Of a DNA stretch of 64,000 nt, positions 52,062 through 61,040 are shown piece after piece. The notes beneath the pieces are model-generated. The model saw only the letters and a list, made by a program, of their open reading frames with translations. It searched no databases and was not told the origin of the DNA. Origin of the DNA: Anaerobacillus alkaliphilus (lineage in GTDB: Bacteria; Bacillota; Bacilli; Bacillales; Anaerobacillaceae); the NCBI RefSeq assembly GCF_004116265.1, contig NZ_QOUX01000032.1, positions 124,001 through 188,000 of the forward strand. Direction: 5' to 3'. The translations under genes were made by a program, and so were the position numbers. How positions within the stretch are numbered: position 1 is the first letter of the stretch; each line of letters opens with the position of its first letter.

Positions 52062-52625
52062 ATGAAAAAGAAAAAAGGATTAATTAAAACGTTATTCTTC
52101 ATTCTAGTTTTATCTATACCAATTCCAGCACTAGCTCATGGTGGAGAGGAAACCGAACAAGATCATGCACCAAGTGTTTCTAATGAAGGGCAGTCTCACA
52201 GCCATGGTCAAACTGAGGGTGACGATCAAGACAACGCAGGACATAACCACGGTGAAACTGAAGATCATCATGGAGAAGCAGTTCACCACCACGGAGATGC
52301 CGAAGATCATCATGGAGAAGCAGATCACAACCACAAAGATGCTGTAGATCATCTAAAAAAGGAAGAACACGAACATAGTGATGCTGAGGATCACAGTCAT
52401 GAAAATAGTGATCACAGCCACGGGGAAGCTGATGATCACGAGAATAGTCACAGCCATGGTGAAGATGATAACCACGATCATGGTGATGATGGTCATTCTC
52501 ACGAGTATGAAGAAACAGGCGCAAACTTACCCCTGCTAGGAACCTTTGCTGCAATTAATGGTGGGTTTATTGCCTTTGGAGCTGTTCGTAAGATTACTAG
52601 AAAAAGAAAGAGTGGTGTGAAGTAA
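52062..52625 (+). CDS. Histidine-rich exported protein with C-terminal anchor
   Basis: The 187-residue protein has a signal peptide (1-24, ending ALA) and a mature region that begins HGGEE. About 29 histidines lie between residues 25 and 150 in HxH, HH and DHSH motifs mixed with Asp and Glu. A C-terminal hydrophobic segment (about 153-173, from LPLLG) and a basic tail follow. The composition indicates binding of Zn, Ni, Cu or Co at the outer membrane face. It overlaps the next gene by 1 nt (TAATG), so the two are translationally coupled. No named family was recognised. The SD is GGGGAGGA. Confidence 0.82.
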   Translation: MKKKKGLIKTLFFILVLSIPIPALAHGGEETEQDHAPSVSNEGQSHSHGQTEGDDQDNAGHNHGETEDHHGEAVHHHGDAEDHHGEADHNHKDAVDHLKKEEHEHSDAEDHSHENSDHSHGEADDHENSHSHGEDDNHDHGDDGHSHEYEETGANLPLLGTFAAINGGFIAFGAVRKITRKRKSGVK

Positions 52626-53986
52626 TGGCGATACCAGAAAAAAAGCTACCTTCAAAAAAGCCATTCAATTTTTTAGACATATCCTTTGTTAAAACATTTA
52701 TCAAAAGCAAGTGGTACCCTGGAATATTTCAATGGACTGCAATGATTGTGTTCGCAGTGATTGTTTTTGAGCTAATGACGGGGACAGTCAATCCACACCG
52801 AAACTGGGGAACAGCAATGACATGGGTGTTATGGTGGCCAGTTGTCCCGATTTTATTTGTATTAGTTGGACGTTTTTGGTGTGCGGTCTGCCCCTTCGGA
52901 AAAATAAGCGATATTGTTAGAAGGCTTGTAGGTAATGAGAGCCCGATGCCGAAATTTTTAAAGAAATATGGTATCTGGCTCATTGATGCTACTTTTATCA
53001 TTATTACATGGGCTGATCATATTTTCGGTGTTGTTCATTCTCCTAGAGGATCAGGAATTTTGCTTCTATTATTACTCACGATGGTGGTCATCACTTCGGT
53101 CTTTTATGAAAGAAGAACGTTTTGTAAGTCGCTCTGTTTTTTAGGTGGTTTAGCAGGAAATTACTCACGAGCTGGAATGATAGAGTTAAGAGGTAATCTA
53201 GACATTTGTCGTACATGTAAAACGCAGTCTTGCTATAAAGGAAGCGAAAAGGCTGAAGGGTGTAACATGTTTCAATTTGTTCGTTCAATGGACAATAGTG
53301 CTGAATGTAACATCTGTGGTGATTGTGTGAAAAATTGTCCTAACGATTCCATACGCATTTCTCCTAGAAAACCAACAATGGAGCTCTGGGGTATTAAAAA
53401 GCCAATGCTTGAACAATCGTTTTTAGCAGCCGTCATTATGGGGATAGTATTAGTTCAAAACGTTACTATGCTGGAAGTTTGGGATCATATACTGAATGGG
53501 ATTGGTGTGGTTACACGTACAAGTAACTTTACTATCAACTTTACGATTGCATTTATTATTGCAATGATTATACCAATCGGTATGCTCTGGTACGCATCAA
53601 AATTAGGGTCGAAAACATACGTAGACACTACGACAAAGCAAAACTTTATCCGGTTTGGTTATGCATATATCCCAATTGATTTAGCAGGTCATTTAGGTCA
53701 TAATTTATTTCACCTGTTAACGGAAACAAAAGCACTTTACTACAATACAATGGGTTTATTTGGAGTGTACATGTCTGGTGATCTAGCCATCGTATCTGAT
53801 GAAACAGTTCGTGTTCTACAATTCGTGCTTGTTATACTAGGAACATGGGCTTCCATGTATGCAGTGTATAGAATTGGAGAGAAGAAATCTATGAAACAGC
53901 TTTGGCCGTTTTACTTGCTAATGATTATATTTGGAATTGTAAACTTCTATCTGTTCTCATTACCTATGGATCACCGAGTTCACTAA
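52625..53986 (+). CDS. NapH/NosR-type polyferredoxin membrane protein
   Basis: The 453-residue membrane protein has about seven helices. Cys motifs are FWCAVCPFG (near 81), FCKSLCFLGG (near 165), CRTCKTQSC with a further Cys, and one complete 4Fe-4S ferredoxin motif CNICGDCVKNCP (near 228-240). This resembles the NapH, NosR and RdxA/CcoG electron-transfer proteins, but no nap, nos or cbb3 genes lie nearby. It is coupled to the His-rich gene, which suggests metal-linked redox chemistry at the membrane. The exact role is unknown. Confidence 0.85.
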   Translation: MAIPEKKLPSKKPFNFLDISFVKTFIKSKWYPGIFQWTAMIVFAVIVFELMTGTVNPHRNWGTAMTWVLWWPVVPILFVLVGRFWCAVCPFGKISDIVRRLVGNESPMPKFLKKYGIWLIDATFIIITWADHIFGVVHSPRGSGILLLLLLTMVVITSVFYERRTFCKSLCFLGGLAGNYSRAGMIELRGNLDICRTCKTQSCYKGSEKAEGCNMFQFVRSMDNSAECNICGDCVKNCPNDSIRISPRKPTMELWGIKKPMLEQSFLAAVIMGIVLVQNVTMLEVWDHILNGIGVVTRTSNFTINFTIAFIIAMIIPIGMLWYASKLGSKTYVDTTTKQNFIRFGYAYIPIDLAGHLGHNLFHLLTETKALYYNTMGLFGVYMSGDLAIVSDETVRVLQFVLVILGTWASMYAVYRIGEKKSMKQLWPFYLLMIIFGIVNFYLFSLPMDHRVH

Positions 53987-53993
53987 AATATAT

Positions 53994-54037
53994 AAACTCC
54001 TACACAGTCTTGAAAGATGTTGTAGGAGTTTTCTTTT
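53994..54037 (+). terminator. Terminator after polyferredoxin gene
   Basis: The stem ACTCCTACA/TGTAGGAGT with a 16-nt loop is followed by TTTCTTTT. Confidence 0.82.
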
Positions 54038-54087
54038 GATATAATGGGGAAAATCTAACCTATAGGACAAATTAAAGGAGAACAGTA

Positions 54088-54951
54088 ATGAAAAAATTAA
54101 TTGCGATTGATCTCGATGGTACATTGTTGTCATCAAATCTTGATATATCAGTTGAAAATATTACGGCGATTCAAAAAGCACAAGAGGCTGGTCATATTGT
54201 GATGATCTGTTCTGGGCGTGCTCCTGAAGATATTCAAAAAGTGTTGATTAACACGCCTTTACAATGCCCTCTTGCAGGCAGTAATGGAACAGTAGTAATC
54301 GTTGATGGTGAAAAGTTATCGGAAGTCTCGATTGCAAAAGAAAGTGTTCGAACGATTGCTAATGTGTTAGAGAGTAATAAATCTCCATTTAAACTTTACA
54401 CTAATAAAGGAATTTATGTACAAAAACATTTTAGTACTCGTATCTCAAACGTATTAGAAAATGATCAAAAATTAACAGAACATTTTACAGAAAAAGAAAT
54501 TAAGTTTATGACTGAAACTCCTGTGGAAAGTGAGACGGTTACGTTATTTGAGGAAATTGAAGAAGTGCTTCAAGTAGAGAATATTGCTGTTCAAAAGTTT
54601 TTTATCTCTACTTTTGTAGGTAAAGAAGAGTTGACTTCAACGCTTTCTAATCAACTAGAGGATATTTCAATCACAACCTCTGGCCCGTATAACATTGAAA
54701 TAATGGATCGAAGTGGTCACAAGGGCAATGGACTAAAAGTAATTGCTGAACATTATCAAATCGATATCGAAAACACGGTAGCAATTGGTGACAATTTTAA
54801 TGATGTTCCAATGCTTAAACTAGCTGGTTTATCCATTGCGATGGGAAATGGTGACCCCACCGTAAAGGAGATGGCAGATCAAATTACTTTAACAAACGAT
54901 CAACATGGTGTTGCTGTAGCGATTAAAAAATATGTATTAAACCAGAGTTAA
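54088..54951 (+). CDS. Cof-type HAD-IIB phosphatase
   Basis: The 287-residue sugar-phosphate or nucleotide phosphatase of the Cof family has motif I DLDGTLL (8-14), motif II CSGRAP, and the C-terminal motif IV 'IGDNFNDVPML'. A mobile cap domain lies at about 85-185. It is monocistronic, with AAAGGAGA upstream and a terminator downstream. The substrate is not predictable. Confidence 0.92.
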   Translation: MKKLIAIDLDGTLLSSNLDISVENITAIQKAQEAGHIVMICSGRAPEDIQKVLINTPLQCPLAGSNGTVVIVDGEKLSEVSIAKESVRTIANVLESNKSPFKLYTNKGIYVQKHFSTRISNVLENDQKLTEHFTEKEIKFMTETPVESETVTLFEEIEEVLQVENIAVQKFFISTFVGKEELTSTLSNQLEDISITTSGPYNIEIMDRSGHKGNGLKVIAEHYQIDIENTVAIGDNFNDVPMLKLAGLSIAMGNGDPTVKEMADQITLTNDQHGVAVAIKKYVLNQS

Positions 54952-54955
54952 ATGT

Positions 54956-54993
54956 TAAAACACAAGTTACTTGCTTGTGTTTTTTATTTTTTC
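54956..54993 (+). terminator. Terminator after Cof phosphatase
   Basis: The stem AAAACACAAG/CTTGTGTTTT with a short loop is followed by T-rich sequence. Confidence 0.85.
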
Positions 54994-55113
54994 TTGAATT
55001 TCATTAAAATAGAAATTAATAAACTCCACAAACGTCTAGTCACATTTAGGGGTAACTGAATAGTATGTTCTTAGGTGGAGCAATCCACAAATATCTTAAA
55101 GGAGTGATTATGA

Positions 55114-55218
55114 ATGGGTCACGCAGGTCATGGTATGGGCGCTGGTTTCGCGCTAATCGTAGTGTTGTTCATCCTATTAGTAATTATTGGGGCTTCTTAC
55201 GTAGGATACGGCTACTAA
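55114..55218 (+). CDS. YjcZ-family small sporulation protein
   Basis: The 34-residue product MGHAGHGMG followed by [20 protein letters not shown] and GYGY is a typical YjcZ/YqfT-type single-helix protein found in spores of bacilli. AAAGGAGTG lies at 8 nt. A competing ATG at 55110 in another frame reads through unrelated sequence. The terminator 23 bp downstream supports an independent gene. Sporulation control is inferred from the family; no sigma site was assigned. Confidence 0.9.
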   Translation: MGHAGHGMGAGFALIVVLFILLVIIGASYVGYGY

Positions 55219-55240
55219 GATAAGGTCCTTAAAAGTGAAA

Positions 55241-55271
55241 AGAGTTCCAGGCTTAGCCTGGGGCTTTTTTT
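55241..55271 (+). terminator. Terminator after yjcZ-like gene
   Basis: The stem TTCCAGGC/GCCTGGGG with a TTA loop (one G-T pair) is followed by T7. Confidence 0.88.
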
Positions 55272-55299
55272 GTTTTCGTTTAAAAAACTCTACACTTTT

Positions 55300-55352
55300 T
55301 TTACAATTATTTACACTAAGTTAACTGTAGCTTATTAATTGGTTGTTATAGT
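55300..55352 (+). promoter_or_regulatory. PhoP-type box and promoter of the Ugp-like operon
   Basis: Four half-sites at 10-11 bp spacing: TTTACA (55300), TTTACA (55310), TTAACT (55321) and TTATTA (55332), matching the TT(A/T/C)ACA repeats bound by Bacillus PhoP. TATAGT (55347-55352) sits as a -10 just downstream. Two copies of the palindrome AGTTAACT (55319 and 55350) overlap it. Confidence 0.65.
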
Positions 55353-55394
55353 TAACTACGTTGACTAGCTTATAGGAAAGATTGGAGGTTTTTA

Positions 55395-56387
55395 GTGAGA
55401 ATGCACTCTAATGCAGTTAGAAAAGTTGAGCAGAGTAACAAAAACCATTTGCAACCACCTGTAGTACATAAATCCGGTAAATTACAAACAGATACAAAGA
55501 GAGTACAAAGAGTGAAGTCGTGGAAATTATTTGGCGAAGGCCTTATCTATCTATTTCCAGCCTTACTACTGTTAAGTGTGTTTTTATTATATCCAATGGC
55601 AAAAACGCTCTACTATAGCTTTTTTATTACAAATCCTCGGGGTGACACTTTATTATTTGTAGGTTTAGAGCATTACCTATCACTGATGAAGTCTCCGAGT
55701 TTTCAAAATAGTATGATTCAAACGTTCAAGTTTGTTCTTTACACCGTACCAACCGGAGTCATAGTTTCCTTATTTTTAGCTGTCATTGCAAATGAAAGAG
55801 TAAGAGGTATTGAATTTTTCCGAGTTGTTTTTTCTTCCTCTTTGGGAATTTCAGTAGCCGCAGGTGCTAGTATTTGGCTCTTTATGTTTCATCCTAGTCT
55901 TGGGGTACTGAATAATATTCTCCAAGTATTTGGTCTTGAAGGAGTGGCTTGGCTTACTTCTGGTAAGTGGGCACTACTTTCGGTTTCAGTAACGACGATT
56001 TGGATGGGGCTAGGGTTTAACTTCATTATTTTATTAGGTGGTCTTCAAAGTATTTCTCAAGAGTTATATGAAAGTGCCTTAATTGATGGAGCAGGCTATT
56101 TTACTAGACTTTTTAAGATTACGTTACCGTTGCTCTCACCGACATTATTTTTTGTCATTACTGTAACACTAATTAACGCGTTTCAATCCTTTGGTCAAAT
56201 TCACATTTTAACTGGTGGGGGACCAAATGAAGCGACCAACATTATTGTTTATTCCATTTATAAGGAAGCTTTTGAGTTTTCGAGGTTCGGCACGGCTAGC
56301 GCGCAGGCGATTATTTTGTTTGTCTTTATTCTAACCGTAACTATTTTGCAGTTTAAGGTTGGGGAGAAGAAGGTGCATTATCAATGA
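55395..56387 (+). CDS. ABC transporter permease, UgpA/MalF type
   Basis: The 330-residue inner-membrane permease has an about 50-residue polar N-terminal extension, six helices, and the EAA loop ELYESALIDGAGYFTRLFKITLPLL (about 225-250; key residues E-A-D-G). It pairs with the next permease. The start is GTG 55395, 6 nt after GGAGG. The family and the binding protein suggest glycerol-3-phosphate or a related phosphodiester. It overlaps the next gene by 4 bp. Confidence 0.9.
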   Translation: MRMHSNAVRKVEQSNKNHLQPPVVHKSGKLQTDTKRVQRVKSWKLFGEGLIYLFPALLLLSVFLLYPMAKTLYYSFFITNPRGDTLLFVGLEHYLSLMKSPSFQNSMIQTFKFVLYTVPTGVIVSLFLAVIANERVRGIEFFRVVFSSSLGISVAAGASIWLFMFHPSLGVLNNILQVFGLEGVAWLTSGKWALLSVSVTTIWMGLGFNFIILLGGLQSISQELYESALIDGAGYFTRLFKITLPLLSPTLFFVITVTLINAFQSFGQIHILTGGGPNEATNIIVYSIYKEAFEFSRFGTASAQAIILFVFILTVTILQFKVGEKKVHYQ

Positions 56388-57193
56388 TAAAAAAGCTGAT
56401 TACATATGTTTTATTGGTTACTGGCGCAGTTATTATCTTTTTCCCTGTACTCTTTGCCTTACTAGCAAGCTTTCTTACACCATCACAAATAAGTCGGGGG
56501 CAGTACATGCCAACTTCATTAAACTTTGAGAGTTATTTGAAAGTATTTCAAGATGTCCCGTTACTAAAGTTCTTGATAAATAGTTTTATAGTTTCCACAT
56601 CAGTTACGATTGGGCAACTAATTATCTGTAGTTTAGCCGCATTTGCAATTGTTTTTGTTCCGTTTCGGGGAAGGAATTTCTTTTTCTTTCTATTTATTTC
56701 AACAATGCTAATTCCCTGGGAAGCGGCGATGATCCCAAACTTTATTACGATTATTAATTTAGGCTGGATTAATAGCTATTTGGCGTTAATTGTTCCTTTT
56801 CTAACAACGGCCTTTGGAATTTTTCTTTTAAGACAGCACTTCATGACGATTCCAAAAGAATTGTATGAGTCAGCTCAAATTGATGGTTGTTCTAGGTTTC
56901 GTTTTCTTTGGTCCTTTGCGATACCTTTATCAAAACCAATGCTAAGCGCTTTAAGTATTTATGCGTTTTTAACAACATGGAATATGTATTTATGGCCATT
57001 GCTTGTTACAAGCAACAATGACGCAAGAACTGTACAAATCGGAATTAGAATGATGATTTCTCAAGAAGCCGCGACATCATGGAATACGATCATGGCGGGA
57101 GTCATTATCATCTTATTGCCAACCTTGCTTTTACTGTTTTTAGGGATTAAACAGCTTCGTCGCGGTTTAATGTCTGGAGCATTGAAAGGATAG
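56384..57193 (+). CDS. ABC transporter permease, UgpE/MalG type
   Basis: The 269-residue second permease has six helices with an EAA loop 'ELYESAQIDGCSRF' (about 161-174). ATGA overlap couples it to the first permease. It lies 30 bp before the binding-protein gene. No ATPase gene is encoded in the cluster, so a shared MsmX/UgpC-like ATPase elsewhere is expected. Confidence 0.92.
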   Translation: MIKKLITYVLLVTGAVIIFFPVLFALLASFLTPSQISRGQYMPTSLNFESYLKVFQDVPLLKFLINSFIVSTSVTIGQLIICSLAAFAIVFVPFRGRNFFFFLFISTMLIPWEAAMIPNFITIINLGWINSYLALIVPFLTTAFGIFLLRQHFMTIPKELYESAQIDGCSRFRFLWSFAIPLSKPMLSALSIYAFLTTWNMYLWPLLVTSNNDARTVQIGIRMMISQEAATSWNTIMAGVIIILLPTLLLLFLGIKQLRRGLMSGALKG

Positions 57194-57223
57194 AAAAAAC
57201 ATATACATAGGAGGAATTGGAAA

Positions 57224-58570
57224 ATGGGAGTAGAATGGGTAAAAAAATCGTTCCTTGTAATTTTAATGATGCTTTTAGCTTTTACGATGTCAGCTTGTGG
57301 AAACACATCTAAAGCAGTACAAAAGACGGAAGATGGTAAGGTGATCGTTGATTTTTGGTATGCTTTAGGTGGAAATCTTGGAGAAGCAGTTACACAAATG
57401 GTTGATGAATTTAATGCTAGTCAAGACAAAGTCCACGTAAATGCTGTTTATCAAGGTAGTTATGAAGAGTCATTAACTCAATTAAGACAGTTAGCTGGAA
57501 CGAGCAATGCTCCTGCAGTTGTGCAAGTTTTTGAAGTAGGAACGAAGTATATGATTGAAAGTGGTTATATCGAACCGATGCAAACATTTATTGATAAAGA
57601 TAAGTTTGACTTATCTCAGTTAGAGGAAAATATTCTTTCCTACTATAAAGTGGATGGAAAGTTATACTCAATGCCGTTCAACACATCAAATGCGATCATG
57701 GTTTACAATAAAGATATGTTTAAACAAGCTGGGTTAGATCCAGAAAATCCGCCACGCACGTTTAGTGAAGTAAGTGCAGCAGCGAAAAAGATTAGAAGTC
57801 ACTTTGGTACGAATGTTCATGGGTTTTCTGTAGTAACACATGGGTGGTTTACAGAACAAATGATAGCTAATCAAGGTGGTTTATACGTAGACAACAATAA
57901 TGGTCGTTCTGGGGAACCGACAGCTACATCAATTAATGGTGAAGAAGGACAACGTTGGTTTAAATGGCTACACGAGATGAAACAAGATGGAACGTTGGGT
58001 GACTATGGTCGTGCTTGGGATGATCACCGTGCAGCATTCCTTGGTGAAACGGTAGCAATGTACCTTGATTCAACGGCTTCATTAGCAGGAACAGTAACAA
58101 ACGCTGAATTTGAGGTAGGGACAGCGTTTTTACCAACTGCAGATGGAATGGACCCACAAGGAGTGATCGTTGGTGGAGCTTCTATTTGGATGATGACTGA
58201 TATTCCTAAAGAAACTCAGAATGCAGCTTGGGAATTTATCAAATTTACTGCAAAGCCTGAAGTCCAAGCAAAATGGGCAGCAAACACAGGCTACTTCCCA
58301 ATCACGAAGGCTGCTTATGACCAAGACGTTTTAAAGGACCGTTATAACGAGTATCCTCAGTTTTTAACTGCAGTACAACAACTTCAGAACACAAGTGTAA
58401 CACCAGCTACTCAAGGAGCTTTAATTGGAGTATTTCCAGAAGCTCGTGAAAAGGTTGTAAATGCTGTCGAGAGTATCCATGGGGGAGCAGATCCGATTGA
58501 AGCAATTAACAAGGCTGCAGAAGAAATTAACGCTGAGTTAGAAAACTATAAACGAGTCAATCAAAAATAA
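57224..58570 (+). CDS. ABC transporter substrate-binding lipoprotein, UgpB-like
   Basis: The 448-residue family-1 solute-binding lipoprotein has lipobox MSAC with Cys25, then FWYALGGNLGEAV, close to the UgpB 'WHxMGG' N-terminus. 'SMPFNTSNAIMVYNKD' is the typical ligand-binding segment. Together with the upstream PhoP-type box, a glycerol-3-phosphate or glycerophosphodiester ligand is likely but inferred. The SD is TAGGAGG. The operon ends with a hairpin after this gene. Confidence 0.9.
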   Translation: MGVEWVKKSFLVILMMLLAFTMSACGNTSKAVQKTEDGKVIVDFWYALGGNLGEAVTQMVDEFNASQDKVHVNAVYQGSYEESLTQLRQLAGTSNAPAVVQVFEVGTKYMIESGYIEPMQTFIDKDKFDLSQLEENILSYYKVDGKLYSMPFNTSNAIMVYNKDMFKQAGLDPENPPRTFSEVSAAAKKIRSHFGTNVHGFSVVTHGWFTEQMIANQGGLYVDNNNGRSGEPTATSINGEEGQRWFKWLHEMKQDGTLGDYGRAWDDHRAAFLGETVAMYLDSTASLAGTVTNAEFEVGTAFLPTADGMDPQGVIVGGASIWMMTDIPKETQNAAWEFIKFTAKPEVQAKWAANTGYFPITKAAYDQDVLKDRYNEYPQFLTAVQQLQNTSVTPATQGALIGVFPEAREKVVNAVESIHGGADPIEAINKAAEEINAELENYKRVNQK

Positions 58571-58575
58571 ACTAG

Positions 58576-58617
58576 AGACTAGCGAAAGGGTGAACCCTAC
58601 CGCTAGTCTTTATTTTT
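58576..58617 (+). terminator. Terminator of the Ugp-like operon
   Basis: The stem AGACTAGCG/CGCTAGTCT, with an inner AGGGT/ACCCT pair, is followed by TTATTTTT. Confidence 0.9.
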
Positions 58618-58688
58618 CATATTTACGCCTTGTTATAAATTTGCTATAGTTAATAAAGTATTTAGGTAAACGAAATAGTTAGTTAAAA

Positions 58689-58855
58689 GGCTCTTTTCGT
58701 AAACATTTTTGCTTTTTTCTTTTTCCTCTATAATAATCGGAAAATACCCTAGATGAAGATATCAGCCAATAAATTATGTAAGAAAAGAGCAATACTTACT
58801 AAATTAGTTGTGAATTCTTAGTATTTTTTAAGCAACAAACTTTGCGAAAAGAGCC
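58689..58855. mobile_element. 167-bp MITE with 9-bp target duplication
   Basis: Terminal inverted repeats begin GGCTCTTTTCG on both ends (right end read as reverse complement) and continue with TAAAC.../CAAAG... and TTGC matches for about 24 bp. TAGTTAAAA is present at 58680-58688 and again at 58856-58864, a perfect 9-bp target duplication. It has no coding capacity, so it is non-autonomous. The insertion lies directly against the SD of the MFS gene. The internal TATAAT near 58730 might provide a promoter. Confidence 0.92.
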
Positions 58856-58880
58856 TAGTTAAAAGGAGTGCGTTCGTAGG

Positions 58881-60167
58881 ATGAAAAAAAGAGGAAACTT
58901 ACCATTTGAGCCACCTTTCTTTTACGGGTGGATTATTGTATTTATTGCAGCATTGTCAATTTTTTTCTCAGGACCTGGGCAAACGTACTCAATATCGATA
59001 TTTATTGATGCATATTTGAGTCATTTTGGTTGGAGCAGTACGCTTGTATCTACAATGTATTTATTTGCGACACTGTTAGCTGGTTTTCTCCTTTTTATCA
59101 TCGGAAGATTGGTAGATAAGCACGGTCAAAGGAAGATGACCGTTACTGTTGCGGTGTTATTAGGAGTTGCTTGTATTTTTAATAGTATGCTCCTTGGCCC
59201 AACGATGTTGTTCATCGGCTTTTTTATGCTGAGATTATTTGGGCAAGGTTCAATGACGCTAATTCCTGGTACACTAATCCCACAATGGTTTGTTGGGAAA
59301 AGAGGTCGAGCTCTAAGCTTTATGGCTTTTGGGAGCTTTTTAAGTGCGGCTGCGTTACCACCATTTAATGCTTGGTTAATTGACCAGGTGGGTTGGCAGG
59401 CTTCGTGGTTAGTTTGGGCAGGTTTATTATTATTGGTATTTGTTCCGTTGGCCTTCTTCCTAGTTAGGAACAAACCTGAGGATGTAGGACTCTTCCCTGA
59501 CAATCTAACTGCTGAAGAAGCAATGACAACGAATCCAAAAAAGTCTTCGATATTCGAAGAAGCATGGACTGTCAAAGAAGCGTTGAGAACTCCGCAATTT
59601 TGGATGTTACTATTTTGTGTAGCAGTTCCTTCGATGGTTAATACCGGAATTGTGTTTCACTTTGTTCCTATTTTAGCTGAAAGTGGAATAGGTCGGACTC
59701 AAGCAGCCTTTATCCTAAGTATTATGGCAATGGTTTCATTCCCAATTACGTTTTTAGCAGGCTTTATTGTAGAAAAAATCAAGGCGAATTACGTTATTGC
59801 GTTTGCTGCCTTGGGACAGATTGGAATTATGCTTCTGTTAATTCAAACGGATTCCTATACAACGGCAATTGTTTTTGGGGTTGCACGAGGACTTGTCGGA
59901 GGATTTGAAGCCATTAGTATTGGTATTATTTTTCCGAATTACTTTGGCCGTGCCAATATCGGCAGTATAAAGGGTGTTTCTTCAACGGTCATGGTGATTG
60001 GATCAGCTTTTGGACCGTTACCATTTGCATTAGCTTATGATCGATTTAGCAGTTATCAAGAAATACTTTATATGATGATGATTTTTCCATTGTTAGCGAT
60101 GATTTTTGCTATTATCTCGAAGAAACCGGTAAAACAAACAGAGAAAATGAAAGAACAAGCATCCTAA
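58881..60167 (+). CDS. MFS transporter, OFA/monocarboxylate-like
   Basis: The 428-residue, 12-helix major facilitator has an N-terminal 'FYGWIIVFIAALSIFFSGPGQTYSISIFI' region and a motif A-like loop GRLVDKHGQRK between helices 2 and 3. The overall pattern resembles oxalate/formate antiporter and monocarboxylate carriers. It could export or import an organic acid; the substrate is unknown. AAGGAG is 12 nt before the ATG. The MITE ends 25 bp upstream, so the native promoter is displaced or replaced. Confidence 0.88.
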   Translation: MKKRGNLPFEPPFFYGWIIVFIAALSIFFSGPGQTYSISIFIDAYLSHFGWSSTLVSTMYLFATLLAGFLLFIIGRLVDKHGQRKMTVTVAVLLGVACIFNSMLLGPTMLFIGFFMLRLFGQGSMTLIPGTLIPQWFVGKRGRALSFMAFGSFLSAAALPPFNAWLIDQVGWQASWLVWAGLLLLVFVPLAFFLVRNKPEDVGLFPDNLTAEEAMTTNPKKSSIFEEAWTVKEALRTPQFWMLLFCVAVPSMVNTGIVFHFVPILAESGIGRTQAAFILSIMAMVSFPITFLAGFIVEKIKANYVIAFAALGQIGIMLLLIQTDSYTTAIVFGVARGLVGGFEAISIGIIFPNYFGRANIGSIKGVSSTVMVIGSAFGPLPFALAYDRFSSYQEILYMMMIFPLLAMIFAIISKKPVKQTEKMKEQAS

Positions 60168-60169
60168 AC

Positions 60170-60198
60170 TCAACCAATGTTGTTGGGTTTTTATCTTT
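60170..60198 (+). terminator. Weak terminator after MFS gene
   Basis: CAACCAA pairs with TTGGGTT around a short loop, followed by TTTATCTTTT. Confidence 0.6.
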
Positions 60199-60261
60199 TA
60201 TGGGACAAAAGTTGAAGTTTACTACAATGGTTGATGTCGCATGATTTGAAATTTATCACTG

Positions 60262-61026
60262 AAACCTAACTTACAGTCCAAACCACGTGATTTACAATCC
60301 AAAAATCAAAATTTACAGTCCAAACTAGGTGGTTTCAGTCCAAACCACGTAATTTACAGTCCGAAAATCAAAATAGTTACAGTCACAACAAGGCGATTTA
60401 CAGTCCGGAATCAAAATTTACAGTCCAAACTTAAAATTTACAGTCCAACCCACGCGATTTACAGTCCGGAATCAAAATTTACAGTCCAAACCACGTAATT
60501 TACAGTCAAAATCAAAATTTAAAGTCCAAACCACGCGTTTTACAGTCCAAACTCAAAATTTACAGTCCAAACCACGTAATTTACAGTCGAAATCAAAATT
60601 TAAAGTCCAAACCACGCGATTTACAGTCCGGAATCAAAATTTACAGTCCAAACTAGGTGGTTTACAGTCCAAACTCAAAATTTACAGTCCAAACCACGTA
60701 ATTTACAGTCGAAATCAAAATTTACAGTCCAAACCACGTAATTTACAGTCGAAATCAAAACTTACAGTCCAAACCACGCGATTTACAGTCCAGAATCAAA
60801 ATTTACAGTCCAAACCACGTGATTTACAGTCCAAAATCAAAATTTACAGTCCACAAACCACGTAATTTACAGTCGAAAACAAAATTTACAGTCCAAACCA
60901 CGCGTTTTACAGTCCAAACTCAAAATTTACAGTCCAAACCACGTAATTTACAGTCCAAACTCAAAATTTACAGTCCAAACCACGCGATTTACAGTCCAAA
61001 ATCAATACTTACAGTCCAAACTCAAA
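60262..61026. repeat. Large TTACAGTCC array, about 37 units
   Basis: There are about 37 words TTTACAGTCC (variants TTTACAGTCG, TTTAAAGTCC), spaced 19-21 bp. Two linker types alternate: AAACCACGTAA or AAACCACGCGA, and GAAATCAAAA or AAACTCAAAA. This gives a 40-41 bp higher-order dimer. The array lies between convergent MFS and CBS genes. Chance open frames through the repeat are not genes. Confidence 0.95.
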
Positions 61027-61040
61027 TCCCCCAAAAATAG

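Noticed and set aside
52138-52554. Alternative frames inside the His-rich gene on both strands
   Set aside because: Biased codons of the His-rich tract keep other frames open by chance; only the main frame has a signal peptide and an SD.
60262-61026. CRISPR array in the TTACAGTCC repeats
   Set aside because: The repeat word is only about 10 bp, the intervening sequences are not unique but alternate between two types, spacing is about 20 bp and no cas genes are present.
60819-61040. Open frame of 73 codons with FTVQ/YSPK repeats
   Set aside because: It is a chance frame through the TTACAGTCC array, with no SD; the peptide only mirrors the DNA repeat.
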